Assembly (NCBI GenBank): GCA_002127285.1
Contig: NFUW01000001.1
Span: 1,128,057-1,192,056 of the forward strand
DNA: 64,000 nt
Direction of reading: 5' to 3'
Source: Chitinophagaceae bacterium IBVUCB1
Lineage (GTDB): Bacteria > Bacteroidota > Bacteroidia > Chitinophagales > Chitinophagaceae
The notes beneath the pieces were generated by a model. That model saw only the letters and a program-made list of their open reading frames with translations. It had not been told where the DNA came from and made no database searches. Position numbers and translations under genes: made by a program. This document shows positions 33,347 to 42,418 of the stretch, in pieces; the stretch's first letter is position 1, and the number at the start of each line of letters is the position of its first letter.

Positions 33347-34958
33347 ACAGATTTATTGTTTTGCCTTTGGGGTATTTGACTGTAAAGGCTATTTTCTTTT
33401 TCACTGTTTCGGCGGGTTTTACGTTGAGTGTCCATTTCACTTCGCCTGTTGTTTCTTCCAACGTGCCACTGTCTGTATCTGTATCTTCTATTACAATGTC
33501 TTTATCGTTGCTGATGGGTAGTTGTTCCAGCACGGTTATGTTTACCGCCTCTTTGCGGGTATTGCGTATGCTAACGGTATAAACAAATGTTTCGCGTATG
33601 TTGGTACCAACGGTCTTAACGCTGCGCAATTCTTTATCGCGCTCGCGGCGTACGATGATTTTCTTATCTCTGCCCAGCGATATGTTCATCGTGTCTTTGG
33701 TATTGCGCATATCTATATAACCTTGCCCTACATAGCTGCCCTCGTAAAAGATGTTGGTAGCAGCAGGTATCAGGTTCAGGTCTTCCCAATTGGTTACCTG
33801 CGCTTGCAGGAATGCATCCCTATCCATTTTAGGAACTGCATAATAGCGATAGGTAGCTGGCAGTTCGTAGCTCTTAACAGCTACCAAATGCGATTGCCCA
33901 TCCGTAGGTATAGTATATGGCAGGTCTATATCGAAAGTTGTATTGATGCCGCTATTATCTATTTGTACATAATTATTAAGTGCGCCAGCAGCAGGTGCTT
34001 TAGCATCTTCAGATGCGGCTACTTCCATCAGTGCTTTTGCACGCGGTACAGCTTGGTTCTGATAGCTATTTATGTATCCCTCGCCATAAGAAACCGGCTG
34101 ATAAAATGCTAAATACCAAGGCTGCAATGCAGGTGCTTGCGCGCCCTCGCTGGGGTTGCCTGTAGAGAGGCTGATTTTTACTTTATCCCATTTCACGCCA
34201 CTGTTTTGATATACATTGGCTTTGTAAAACAGCTTGACAGGGCTTTTCAGGTCATCAACACGCAAATCGTAAGAGGGCGACCAACCTGCATTGGGCACTA
34301 CGTAGGATATATTTATATCGGTATTAGTAGCGCGCGGGCTGTAGAATTTTACCAATAATTGCCCACCAGGTTGAAAGTCTTTTCTCTTTTCTTCTTCCAG
34401 TTGCATATTCAGCAATGCAAGGTGTTCATCCGATTTTCTGAGTGTCAGGTTGAGTTTGTCTTTTTCTGCTAACAAACCTGCGAGGCGGTTTTTTACAAGG
34501 TCGAGCATCTTGGTAAGCTCTGCTACAGAAAGTCCGCTTTGTGTACCAGATACTTGTTTGTTTTGAGAAAGGATGCCTATCTGCTCGTTGGTAACAGACA
34601 ACATATTTTGTGCACTTGAACGGCTATCGGTTATCTTGTCTATACTATCTTGTATGGCCCTTGCGCGAGGCGATAATACTTCTGCCACTAAAAAATTATT
34701 CTGAAAAGTAGCGGACTGTATCACTACACCATTATCTGCGCCAATGTTCAGGCTTTGCTGGTTTACATTACCTGCTATATTGGTAAATAGTATTTCAGAT
34801 TCGCCTTGCGGCAAGCTTATTTTTGCCGTGCTGCTTAGCTCTGCCCCATTGAGGAATACGGTAGCGTGTTTTATATCAACAGATTGGCGGGTTTGTGCCG
34901 ATGCGATGCTTGCCATGTATATACAGGCAGCAGTCAAGAGATACTTTGGCGATTGCAT
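33345..34958 (-). CDS. MuiA-like protein (DUF4140/DUF4139)
   Basis: A 537-residue exported protein. Signal peptide to about residue 21 (ASIASAQ). The N-terminal DUF4140-like domain contains ATVFLNGAELSSTAKISLPQ. A coiled coil follows (about 95-195, heptad-rich LAEKDKLNLTLRK...). The C-terminal DUF4139 domain has NISYVVPNAGWSPSYDLRVDD, ISLSTGNPSEG and the final VKWTLNVKPAETVKKKIAFT. The family is named after mucoidy inhibition in Myxococcus; its role here is unknown. Confidence 0.88.
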   Translation of the reverse strand: MQSPKYLLTAACIYMASIASAQTRQSVDIKHATVFLNGAELSSTAKISLPQGESEILFTNIAGNVNQQSLNIGADNGVVIQSATFQNNFLVAEVLSPRARAIQDSIDKITDSRSSAQNMLSVTNEQIGILSQNKQVSGTQSGLSVAELTKMLDLVKNRLAGLLAEKDKLNLTLRKSDEHLALLNMQLEEEKRKDFQPGGQLLVKFYSPRATNTDINISYVVPNAGWSPSYDLRVDDLKSPVKLFYKANVYQNSGVKWDKVKISLSTGNPSEGAQAPALQPWYLAFYQPVSYGEGYINSYQNQAVPRAKALMEVAASEDAKAPAAGALNNYVQIDNSGINTTFDIDLPYTIPTDGQSHLVAVKSYELPATYRYYAVPKMDRDAFLQAQVTNWEDLNLIPAATNIFYEGSYVGQGYIDMRNTKDTMNISLGRDKKIIVRRERDKELRSVKTVGTNIRETFVYTVSIRNTRKEAVNITVLEQLPISNDKDIVIEDTDTDSGTLEETTGEVKWTLNVKPAETVKKKIAFTVKYPKGKTINL

Positions 34959-35022
34959 ATTATTCGTTTTTACAGACAGGATGCAAGTAACAGCCTTATT
35001 CCATAAAAACGAAAAACTTACG

Positions 35023-37314
35023 TCATCGCACTATCCTAATTTTAGCAAAGTTTAACATTATCTTCTTCTGCCCGTGACCGCTGCCAAACTCGATGGTGGC
35101 AATACGGTTGTTTGCGCCGCCTTCTAATGCTTTGATAGTACCAAAACCAAATTTCAGGTGTTCTACTTCCATACCAGTTTCCATTTCCATCGGGTTATCA
35201 GCTTTGAAGTCGGCAGAGGGTGTGTGCGATGCTGGGGCTGTTTGTTGCAACTTATCCGCCAGCTTTTTCAGCGATGGTGTTTTGTCAAAACTCTGGTTCA
35301 GCATATTGCCCCATGCGTTTACGGAGCCCTGCGCACGGTTGCTCATGCCCGTAAAGCTGCGGTCGAGGTATTCGTCGGGTATCTCTTCTATAAAGCGGCT
35401 GGGCTCGTTTTGCACCAGATTGCCAAAGCGGTAGCGGCTGTTTGCATACGTTACCCATAGTCTGTCTTTGGCACGGGTAATGGCAACGTAAAACAAACGG
35501 CGTTCTTCTTCCAAATCGTTGCGGTCGTACATGCTCATAGCACTTGGAAATAGATTTTCCTCAAGCCCTACATTGAATACGCAAGGGAATTCTAAACCCT
35601 TGGCCGCATGTATCGTCATCAGCTTAACGGTATCCTGGTCTTCGTCATTATTATTATCTGCATCCGTCAGCAGGGTTATCTGTTGCAGGTAGCTGCCCAG
35701 CGATTTATCTCGCAATTCGCCCTCTTCGTCGGGTGTTTCGGTAAATTCTTTGATAGAGTTCATCAATTCCTGTACGTTTTCGTAGCGTGCCAATCCCTCT
35801 ACCGATTTATCGTTATATAGTTCCTGCACCAAGCCCGTATGTTTACCTACGGCAAAAGCCACATCGTAGGCATTTTGCTTTTCGAGCATTATCTGGAAGC
35901 TCTTTATCATGGTAGTAAACTGCTCCAGTGCCGATGCGGCTGCACCCTTTAGCCCGCAGGCCTCTGCGTGGTGAAGCATTTCCCAAAATGTCTTTTGATG
36001 TTCGTTAGCGGCTATCAGCACACGCTCTATACTTGTTTTGCCGATGCCACGCGCGGGGTAGTTGATGATGCGCTTGATGTTTTCTTCATCTTGCTGGTTC
36101 ACAATCACCCGCAGGTAGGCAAGGAAATCCTTTACCTCTTTGCGTTGATAGAATGATATGCCGCCATACAGTTTGTAAGGTATATTCATACGGCGCAGGC
36201 TTTCTTCAAACGAACGGCTCTGTGCATTGGTGCGATATAGTATGGCAAAGTCTTTGTTGTGATAATGATTACGCAGCTTCATTTCTGTAATGGCATCTGC
36301 TACAAATCGGCCCTCGTCATTATCGGTGAGTGTGCGCACAAGGGTTATTTTTTCGCCCGTGCTATTATCTGTCCATAGGTTTTTGGGTATCTGGTTTTTA
36401 TTGTTCGATATGATTTGGTTGGCAACATTGAGTATGGATTGCGTGCTGCGGTAGTTCTGTTCCAGCTTCACAATCTTCACGTCTTCATAATCGTCCTGAA
36501 ACTGCAATATGTTTTGCACCGTAGCCCCGCGAAAGGAGTAGATGCTTTGCGCATCGTCGCCCACTACGCAGATGTTTTCGTGTACCGAGCCCAGCATTTT
36601 TATTATCTGGTATTGCGCGAGGTTGGTATCCTGATACTCATCTATCAATATATACTGAAAGCGGTGCTGGTATTTAGCCAGCACTTCGGGAAAGCGAACC
36701 AGCAGTTCATACATTTTAAACAGCAGGTCGTCAAAATCCATTGCCCCGTTGCGGAAGCATTTAGTGGCATACTGTTCATATATATCGCCCATCAGGGGAC
36801 GGTTGCTGCGCGCGTCTTCCTGTTGTATGTGATTGTCTTGCTTGTAGGTATAAGGGTCAACCAAACTGTTTTTTGCGGCCGATATGCGGTTATATACATA
36901 AGCGGGTTTGTAGTGTTTGTCATCAAGGTTCATACCCGTGATGATGCCTTTGAGTACGCTCTTGGCATCGTCTGTATCGTATATCGTAAAGTTGTTGGGG
37001 TAGCCCAGTTTATTGGCCTCTGCACGCAGTATGCGTGCAAACACGGAGTGGAATGTACCTATATACAGATTGCGCGCCTCGGTATTGCCCAGTATCTTCT
37101 CGATACGCTCTTTCATTTCTGCTGCAGCCTTGTTGGTAAACGTGAGTGCCAGTATATTGAAAGCATCTATGCCGTGGTGCATCAGGTGGGCTATGCGTGT
37201 GGTCAGCACTTTGGTTTTGCCGCTGCCCGCACCCGCCACAATCATCAGCGGCCCGTCAATATGTGCTACTGCTTCTCTCTGTTGTTCGTTCAGCCCGTCA
37301 AGGTAATTCTGCAT
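35023..37314 (-). CDS. pcrA: UvrD/PcrA-type 3'-5' DNA helicase
   Basis: SF1 helicase of 763 residues. Motif I GAGSGKTKVLTTR (27-39), Ia LALTFTNKAAAEMKER, II YILIDEYQDTN, III VVGDDAQSIYSFRGA, IV region NYRSTQSILN, V LMTIHAAKGLEF, VI YVAITRAKDRL. The C-terminal end VEHLKFGFGTIKALEGGANN is a PcrA-like tudor extension that binds RNA polymerase in homologues. Expected role: nucleotide excision repair and clearing of replication-transcription conflicts. A TAGCTTTG box is only five bases from the ATG. Confidence 0.95.
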   Translation of the reverse strand: MQNYLDGLNEQQREAVAHIDGPLMIVAGAGSGKTKVLTTRIAHLMHHGIDAFNILALTFTNKAAAEMKERIEKILGNTEARNLYIGTFHSVFARILRAEANKLGYPNNFTIYDTDDAKSVLKGIITGMNLDDKHYKPAYVYNRISAAKNSLVDPYTYKQDNHIQQEDARSNRPLMGDIYEQYATKCFRNGAMDFDDLLFKMYELLVRFPEVLAKYQHRFQYILIDEYQDTNLAQYQIIKMLGSVHENICVVGDDAQSIYSFRGATVQNILQFQDDYEDVKIVKLEQNYRSTQSILNVANQIISNNKNQIPKNLWTDNSTGEKITLVRTLTDNDEGRFVADAITEMKLRNHYHNKDFAILYRTNAQSRSFEESLRRMNIPYKLYGGISFYQRKEVKDFLAYLRVIVNQQDEENIKRIINYPARGIGKTSIERVLIAANEHQKTFWEMLHHAEACGLKGAAASALEQFTTMIKSFQIMLEKQNAYDVAFAVGKHTGLVQELYNDKSVEGLARYENVQELMNSIKEFTETPDEEGELRDKSLGSYLQQITLLTDADNNNDEDQDTVKLMTIHAAKGLEFPCVFNVGLEENLFPSAMSMYDRNDLEEERRLFYVAITRAKDRLWVTYANSRYRFGNLVQNEPSRFIEEIPDEYLDRSFTGMSNRAQGSVNAWGNMLNQSFDKTPSLKKLADKLQQTAPASHTPSADFKADNPMEMETGMEVEHLKFGFGTIKALEGGANNRIATIEFGSGHGQKKIMLNFAKIRIVR

Positions 37315-37319
37315 GTGTG

Positions 37320-37327
37320 CAAAGCTA
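37320..37327 (-). promoter_or_regulatory. -7 box abutting the helicase start
   Basis: TAGCTTTG on the minus strand ends five bases from the ATG, which would place the transcription start at about the ATG (leaderless mRNA). No TTG at normal spacing. Confidence 0.4.
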
Positions 37328-37339
37328 AAAGCAAAACGG

Positions 37340-37465
37340 CAATATCTAATATCGAAATCCTAAACGCTGATATTTAAAACCTTAATTTCTAAACAAGAAG
37401 CACGAAATCCGAATATCTAAATCAACTTACTATCTCATTTTAGGATTTAGATATTAGAAATTAGG
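37340..37465. repeat. Inverted repeat between helicase and VWA genes
   Basis: Left arm ATATCTAATATCGAAATCC (37341 onward) and right arm GGATTTAGATATTAGAAATT (37443 onward) are inverted copies built from AAATCC-type short units. About 80 A/T-rich bases lie between. Related AAATCC units occur at 39303. Confidence 0.65.
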
Positions 37466-37533
37466 ATTTTTATTGTGGTGTTAAAGAAAAATAAAAATCC
37501 GTCAAGGGTATTAGGTTAATATTACAGCACGAT

Positions 37534-37541
37534 TAAATTTG
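37534..37541 (+). promoter_or_regulatory. -7 box for the VWA/TPR operon
   Basis: TAAATTTG matches TAnnTTTG, 12 bases before the ATG at 37554. It overlaps a TTG that could otherwise be read as a start, which argues for the later ATG. Confidence 0.55.
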
Positions 37542-37553
37542 CGTACTGCTGTT

Positions 37554-38564
37554 ATGATGCGTTTCCAACATATATCTCACCTCTTTGCACTGGGTTTGCT
37601 GCCCGTGCTGGTAGTGCTGTTTGTATGGATGCTGTATTGGCGCAGAGAAAAGCTAAAAAAGCTGGGTGATGAACGGTTGATACAAAGCCAGTTGCTGGGC
37701 AGGATACCGGGGCGCGCTACACTGAAATTTGTGTTGTATTGTACTGCGGTTGCCGCCATCGTCATAGGATGGGCCAACCTGCAAAAAGCAGGTAAGGCAG
37801 AAAAAGTGCAGCGCAGGGGGATAGATGTAATAGTGGCATTGGACGTGAGCAAGAGTATGCTGGCGCAGGATATACAACCCGACAGGCTGACGCGCGCTAA
37901 GCAATTGGTAACACGCCTGATGGATAAAATGCAGAACGACCGTGTGGGGCTGATAGTGTTCGCGGGCAGGGCATACCTGCAAGTGCCACTGACGGTTGAC
38001 TATAGTGCCATGAAGATGATGCTGCAAAACGTAAGCCCCGATATGGTGCCTACGCAGGGAACCGTCATCAGCGAGGCGGTGGAAATGGCTATTAATTCTT
38101 TCTCTCAAAAAGAGCGCAAATACAAATCGCTGATAGTGATAAGTGATGGTGAAGACCATGACGAAAACGCGATAGCCAAAATAAAAGAAGCTGCTGAAAC
38201 AGGCATTGTGGTGCATACAGTAGGTATCGGTTCGCCGCAGGGTAGTACGATATACGACCCTGCTACCAAAGGCGTGAAGATGGACGAAAACGGCAACCCC
38301 GTCATCAGCAAGCTGAATGAGGAAGCACTACGCCAAATGGCTGCGGCAGGCAATGGTTCTTATGCACAACTGAGCAATACGGATGAAGTAGCTAACAGAA
38401 TAGCATCGGGCATAGACGACATGGAGCAGAAAAATCTGGGAGATGATGTCTATACCGACTATAACAGCTATTTCCAATATTTCTTATTAGCAGGTTTTGT
38501 ATTGCTGCTGATAGAGTGGCTGCTGCCCAATACCAACAAAACACTGAAAACAAAAACCGCATGA
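37554..38564 (+). CDS. VWA-domain membrane protein (BatA/BatB-like)
   Basis: A 336-residue protein with two N-terminal membrane segments (about 7-25 and 54-74), a von Willebrand A domain and a C-terminal helix (about 305-325). The MIDAS residues are visible: DVSKSM (DxSxS), TQGT and ISDGEDHD. In Bacteroidota bat operons such proteins help in stress tolerance and envelope functions, with MoxR ATPase partners. Here no moxR, second VWA gene or batD is adjacent. It overlaps the next gene by ATGA. Confidence 0.88.
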   Translation: MMRFQHISHLFALGLLPVLVVLFVWMLYWRREKLKKLGDERLIQSQLLGRIPGRATLKFVLYCTAVAAIVIGWANLQKAGKAEKVQRRGIDVIVALDVSKSMLAQDIQPDRLTRAKQLVTRLMDKMQNDRVGLIVFAGRAYLQVPLTVDYSAMKMMLQNVSPDMVPTQGTVISEAVEMAINSFSQKERKYKSLIVISDGEDHDENAIAKIKEAAETGIVVHTVGIGSPQGSTIYDPATKGVKMDENGNPVISKLNEEALRQMAAAGNGSYAQLSNTDEVANRIASGIDDMEQKNLGDDVYTDYNSYFQYFLLAGFVLLLIEWLLPNTNKTLKTKTA

Positions 38565-39298
38565 GGCTGCTCAGCATCATATTGCCCCTGATAGCTGTTG
38601 TATGTGCGCATACAGCACAGGCTCAGTATAAGCAAATGGTGAAAGACGGGAATAAACTGTATGAGCAGAAAAAATACAAAGAAGCATCTGAAGCCTATAT
38701 GAAAGCTTTGCAAAAGAACCCAACCTACACGCCCGGGGCGTTTAACTTAGGCAATGCACTATACCAGCAGAAGCAATATGACGGCACACGCAAGGTGATG
38801 GAGCAGGTGGGTAAAATGGATACCACCCGCAATGGAAGAGCCGCAGCCAACTACAACATAGGGAATACCTATATGGCAGAGCAGAAATGGGAAGAGGCGA
38901 TAGATGCGTATAAAAAAACACTGCGTGCTAATCCGCAGGATGCGGATGCTAAGTATAACCTGAGCTACGCGCAGCAAATGCTGAAAAAAAATGGCGGGGG
39001 TAAAAACAATAAAGACAATAAGGATAAGAAAGACGATAAAAACAAAGACCAGCAGCAAAACCAACAGAATAAAGACGAGAATAAAAAAGACGACAAGCAA
39101 AAAGACCAGCAACAGAACAACGAAAACAAGGACGATAAAAAAGAAGAACAGGATAAACGCCCGCAACCACAACAAAGCAAGCTGAACGAAAAGCAAGCAG
39201 AGCAACTGCTGAACGCGCTGCAGCAAGAAGAGAAAAAGCTACAGGATAAACACAAGAAAGCAAAAGGAACACCTGTGAAAGTAGAGAAAGACTGGTGA
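38561..39298 (+). CDS. TPR protein (BatC-like) with charged low-complexity tail
   Basis: A 245-residue exported protein. Signal peptide (MRLLSIILPLIAVVCAHTAQ), then three tetratricopeptide repeats (about 25-150: GNKLYEQKKYKEASEAYMKA, AFNLGNALYQQKQYDG, YNIGNTYMAEQKWEEAIDAY), then about 60 residues almost only of K, D, N, Q and E. The end NEKQAEQLLNALQQEEKKLQ is a short coiled coil typical of BatC. The ATG overlaps the VWA stop. A longer frame from 38516 would lack the signal peptide at its start. Confidence 0.88.
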   Translation: MRLLSIILPLIAVVCAHTAQAQYKQMVKDGNKLYEQKKYKEASEAYMKALQKNPTYTPGAFNLGNALYQQKQYDGTRKVMEQVGKMDTTRNGRAAANYNIGNTYMAEQKWEEAIDAYKKTLRANPQDADAKYNLSYAQQMLKKNGGGKNNKDNKDKKDDKNKDQQQNQQNKDENKKDDKQKDQQQNNENKDDKKEEQDKRPQPQQSKLNEKQAEQLLNALQQEEKKLQDKHKKAKGTPVKVEKDW

Positions 39299-39610
39299 TG
39301 TAAAATCCAAATCCCTAAATCCAAATTTCAAATACCAACTTGTTGCACTCGTTTATGCAATACAACTTTCTACTCGCTACTTTTTACTTACGACCACAAC
39401 AAACGTTGTCAACAGTTTATCAACATGAAAAATTATTTTTAAAAATAGTTGCGATATTTTTTTCTGTTAAAAGAAATTCTTTTTAATATTGTGTTAAGGA
39501 TTGTACTTACTAACCCATCCTTATAAAAGCCCGGAGGTCCACAACACCTGCCGGGTTTTTTCTTTTCTTGTGAAAGCCTTTGCTGACGCATGTTTCAGCC
39601 GATGATAAAA
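39299..39610. other. Gap after the VWA/TPR operon
   Basis: No gene. It holds five heptamers of AAATCCA type (39303-39337), the sites TTGTCAACA and TTATCAACA close together near 39405-39425, a long A/T-rich part, and the terminator at 39525. No promoter for the next gene is obvious. Confidence 0.55.
39525..39561 (+). terminator. Terminator, probably of the VWA/TPR operon
   Basis: AAAAGCCCGGAGGT pairs with ACCT-G-CCGGGTTTT across a 7-base loop, followed by T and C/T-rich sequence. Confidence 0.75.
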
Positions 39611-40201
39611 ATGAACGCATACCGATACTATATCTTTTATAAACCTTACATGGTATTGTCGCAGTTTTCTGAAGAAGGTGAAAAACAGACATTAGCAGAT
39701 TATTTATCGCATTTGCCAAAAGATGTGTACCCTGTCGGCAGGCTCGACTATGATAGTGAAGGGTTGCTATTGCTTACCAATGATAAAGCGTTGACACATC
39801 GTTTGCTTGAACCGAAATTTGAACACAAGCGCACTTATTGGGTGCAGGTAGATGGTGATATAACCGATGAAGCGATAATGCAACTATGCAAAGGAGTTGC
39901 TATCAACAACAACGGAAAAGATTATGTAACTAAACCTGCCATTGCGAAAAAGATAGGTGCACCTGATGTATCGGAACGCAACCCACCTATACGTTATCGC
40001 AAAAATATACCTACCAGTTGGGTATCGCTAACACTGACAGAAGGTAAAAACAGACAAGTAAGGAAAATGACGGCGAAAGTCGGCTTCCCTACTTTGCGAT
40101 TGATACGATGCGCTATTGGTAATGTAACAATTGACAACTTGCAAGCAGGCGAATGCATCGAAACAGATGCAAGCACTGGGCAGAAACTAATGGGCAAGTA
40201 A
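39611..40201 (+). CDS. rluE: RluE/RsuA-family rRNA pseudouridine synthase
   Basis: A 196-residue pseudouridine synthase without an S4 domain, as in RluE, which modifies 23S rRNA. The catalytic aspartate is in [18 protein letters not shown]. Other family parts: [13 protein letters not shown] at the start, [11 protein letters not shown], and [25 protein letters not shown]. Starts at 39590 and 39602 are also possible; 39611 puts the FYKP strand near the N-terminus as in relatives. The exact target base is inferred from family. Confidence 0.88.
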   Translation: MNAYRYYIFYKPYMVLSQFSEEGEKQTLADYLSHLPKDVYPVGRLDYDSEGLLLLTNDKALTHRLLEPKFEHKRTYWVQVDGDITDEAIMQLCKGVAINNNGKDYVTKPAIAKKIGAPDVSERNPPIRYRKNIPTSWVSLTLTEGKNRQVRKMTAKVGFPTLRLIRCAIGNVTIDNLQAGECIETDASTGQKLMGK

Positions 40202-40518
40202 TAACAATAGTATCAAAATAGAACAGAAAATAACACTACAAAAAATGACCTTATTACCCGATTAACATTCTTATAAATCGCTTAAATGTGAATTAATATT
40301 GTAAGAAGTGGTCTCATTCAATGATATGTGGTTATTAAAATGGTTTGTATGTATTTAATATGATTTAGTCTCACTAAGAGTACAATTACAGCATAAAAAC
40401 ACCCTGGTTTTCATTAAAATAGCCTTAAATCGAGCATATTTCTACCATAAAAGCATATATAATATGGCTATTACAAAGCGTTGGTTATTTTTGCAGCGTT
40501 AATATTATTTACCGATTT
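40202..40518. other. A/T-rich gap before adk
   Basis: No gene, repeat or clear RNA structure seen. The only signal is the TATTTTTG box at 40486 for adk. Confidence 0.6.
40486..40493 (+). promoter_or_regulatory. -7 box for adk-obgE
   Basis: TATTTTTG matches TAnnTTTG, 25 bases before the adk ATG. No clear TTG upstream. Confidence 0.5.
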
Positions 40519-41100
40519 ATGTTTAATCTGATATTGTTTGGCCCCCCAGGTAGTGGTAAGGGTACACAATCTGCCAACATTCTGGATACGTACAAACTGC
40601 AACACATCTCTACCGGCGACCTGCTGCGCGATGAGGTGAGCCGCCAAACACCACTGGGTGTAGAAGCAAAAAAATACATGGACCAGGGCATGCTGGTGCC
40701 CGACGAGGTGGTAATTGGCATGATAAGCAGCAAGATAGATGAGAACCCGCAAGCGCGTGGTTTTATCTTTGACGGCTTTCCGCGTACTAAAGCACAGGCA
40801 GAGGCGTTGGACAAATTGCTTGAGTTTAAAAGCACTGAAATACATCTTGTATTGGCATTGGAAGTGCCTGAAGAAAATTTGGTAAAACGCCTTGTGAACC
40901 GTGGCATTACATCCGGTCGTAGCGACGATAATGAAGAAGTGATAGCTAAGCGCATTAAAGAATACTACGAGAAAACAGAAGCAGTAGCAGGGCACTATCA
41001 TCACTTTGGCAAGTTGGAACGCCTGAAAGGCGATGGCACCATCGAAGAAACATTTGTACTGATAGCAAAAGAGATAGATAAATATCTGCAACCCGCATAG
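40519..41100 (+). CDS. adk: Adenylate kinase
   Basis: Interconverts AMP + ATP and 2 ADP; 193 residues. P-loop LFGPPGSGKGTQ (6-17), AMP-binding HISTGDLLRDEV, DGFPRTKAQAE, and a short LID (VNRGITSGRSDDNEE) without zinc cysteines, as in short-type enzymes. The stop codon TAG shares its last G with the GTG start of obgE, so translation is coupled. Confidence 0.97.
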   Translation: MFNLILFGPPGSGKGTQSANILDTYKLQHISTGDLLRDEVSRQTPLGVEAKKYMDQGMLVPDEVVIGMISSKIDENPQARGFIFDGFPRTKAQAEALDKLLEFKSTEIHLVLALEVPEENLVKRLVNRGITSGRSDDNEEVIAKRIKEYYEKTEAVAGHYHHFGKLERLKGDGTIEETFVLIAKEIDKYLQPA

Positions 41101-42095
41101 TGGAGAAAGCCAATTTTGTTGATTATATAAGAGTGTTCTGCCGTTCAGGTAAAGGCGGAGCAGGCAGTCGCCATTTCGCGCGCACCAAATTCAACCCCAA
41201 AGCAGGGCCCGATGGTGGTGATGGGGGGCGTGGCGGTCATATCATATTGCGCGGTAACGAGCAGTTGTGGACACTTCTACACCTGCGCTATCATAAAAAT
41301 ATACTGGCGCAAGACGGGGAAGGTGGCAGTAAAAATAACTGCACTGGCAAAGACGGGGAAGACATCATCATAGAGGTGCCACTGGGTACAGTAGCTATAG
41401 ATGAAGAAACAGGAGAGCCCGAAGTAGAAATACTGCACCACGGCGAAGAAAAAATATGGGTACGCGGCGGACGTGGCGGACTGGGTAATACCAATTTTGC
41501 CACACCAACCAATCAGGCTCCCGACTATGCACAACCCGGCGAACCCGGTATTGAGGGATGGAAATACTTAGAACTTAAAATACTGGCCGATGTTGGTTTG
41601 GTGGGTTTCCCCAATGCAGGCAAATCTACCTTGCTATCAACCGTCAGCGCAGCAAAGCCCAAGATAGCAGACTATGCCTTTACTACACTGACACCACAAT
41701 TGGGTATCGTTCCGTACAGAGATAATAAATCGTTTTGTATGGCAGATTTGCCCGGCATCATTGAAGGTGCAGCAGAGGGTAAGGGTTTAGGGCATCGTTT
41801 TCTGCGGCATATTGAGCGAAATTCAGTATTGCTGTTTTTAATACCTGCAGATAGTGCAGACCATGCAAAGGAATTTGCGATACTCTACAACGAATTGGAG
41901 CAATATAATCCTGAGCTACTGCACAAGCGTATGATAATAGCCGTAAGCAAAAGTGATATGCTGGATGATGAACTTAAAGAAGCTATTGCTGCCACACTGC
42001 CAAAAGATATACCGCACTTGTTTATAGCTTCTGTATCTAATCAGGGAATTGTAGAATTGAAAGACGCATTGTGGAGAGCATTAACAGAAGAGTAG
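41100..42095 (+). CDS. obgE: GTPase Obg/CgtA
   Basis: Essential ribosome-assembly GTPase, 331 residues. The glycine-rich Obg fold (FCRSGKGGAGSRHF, GPDGGDGGRGGHIIL) is followed by the G domain: G1 GFPNAGKSTLLS, G3 ADLPGIIEGA, G4 SKSD. The C-terminal OCT domain is absent. It starts with GTG at 41100, overlapping the adk stop by one base. Confidence 0.96.
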   Translation: MEKANFVDYIRVFCRSGKGGAGSRHFARTKFNPKAGPDGGDGGRGGHIILRGNEQLWTLLHLRYHKNILAQDGEGGSKNNCTGKDGEDIIIEVPLGTVAIDEETGEPEVEILHHGEEKIWVRGGRGGLGNTNFATPTNQAPDYAQPGEPGIEGWKYLELKILADVGLVGFPNAGKSTLLSTVSAAKPKIADYAFTTLTPQLGIVPYRDNKSFCMADLPGIIEGAAEGKGLGHRFLRHIERNSVLLFLIPADSADHAKEFAILYNELEQYNPELLHKRMIIAVSKSDMLDDELKEAIAATLPKDIPHLFIASVSNQGIVELKDALWRALTEE

Positions 42096-42097
42096 TA

Positions 42098-42397
42098 ATG
42101 AAAAATATTTCGCCGGAAGAATTGAAAGCGTGGATGGGCAACCCAACAAGCTGCATACTGATAGATGTGCGCGAGGGTTGGGAACGCGATGCCTTTCATA
42201 TAGGTGGCGAGCACATACCGTTGGGCGATGTAATGATGCGCCGTAATGAAATACCCTTTGACAAGCCAGTGGTTTTTTATTGCGAAAAAGGGATTCGCAG
42301 TGCCATCATCATACAACGGCTGGAAGCAATCGGTTTTAATAACTTGTATAACCTGACAGGTGGTATGAGCGGCTGGAAGAAAACGAACCGCGATTAA
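42098..42397 (+). CDS. Rhodanese-like sulfurtransferase
   Basis: Single-domain rhodanese of 99 residues. Active-site loop FYCEKGIRS with the catalytic cysteine, preceded by LIDVREGWERDAFHIGGEHIP and followed by LTGGMSGWK. It starts two bases after the obgE stop. A frame opening inside obgE (42071) is rejected in favour of the ATG at 42098. Moves sulfane sulfur to an unknown acceptor. Confidence 0.92.
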   Translation: MKNISPEELKAWMGNPTSCILIDVREGWERDAFHIGGEHIPLGDVMMRRNEIPFDKPVVFYCEKGIRSAIIIQRLEAIGFNNLYNLTGGMSGWKKTNRD

Positions 42398-42418
42398 TAG
42401 ATTAATTTGATTTTCAGG

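Noticed and set aside
38965-39324. Long minus-strand frames rich in serine, leucine and cysteine opposite the TPR gene
   Set aside because: They mirror the K/D/N/Q-rich tail of the BatC-like protein and have no domain or start context.
39395-39430. TTGTCAACA and TTATCAACA as DnaA boxes
   Set aside because: Each departs from the consensus and only two are present; such sequences are common in A/T-rich gaps.
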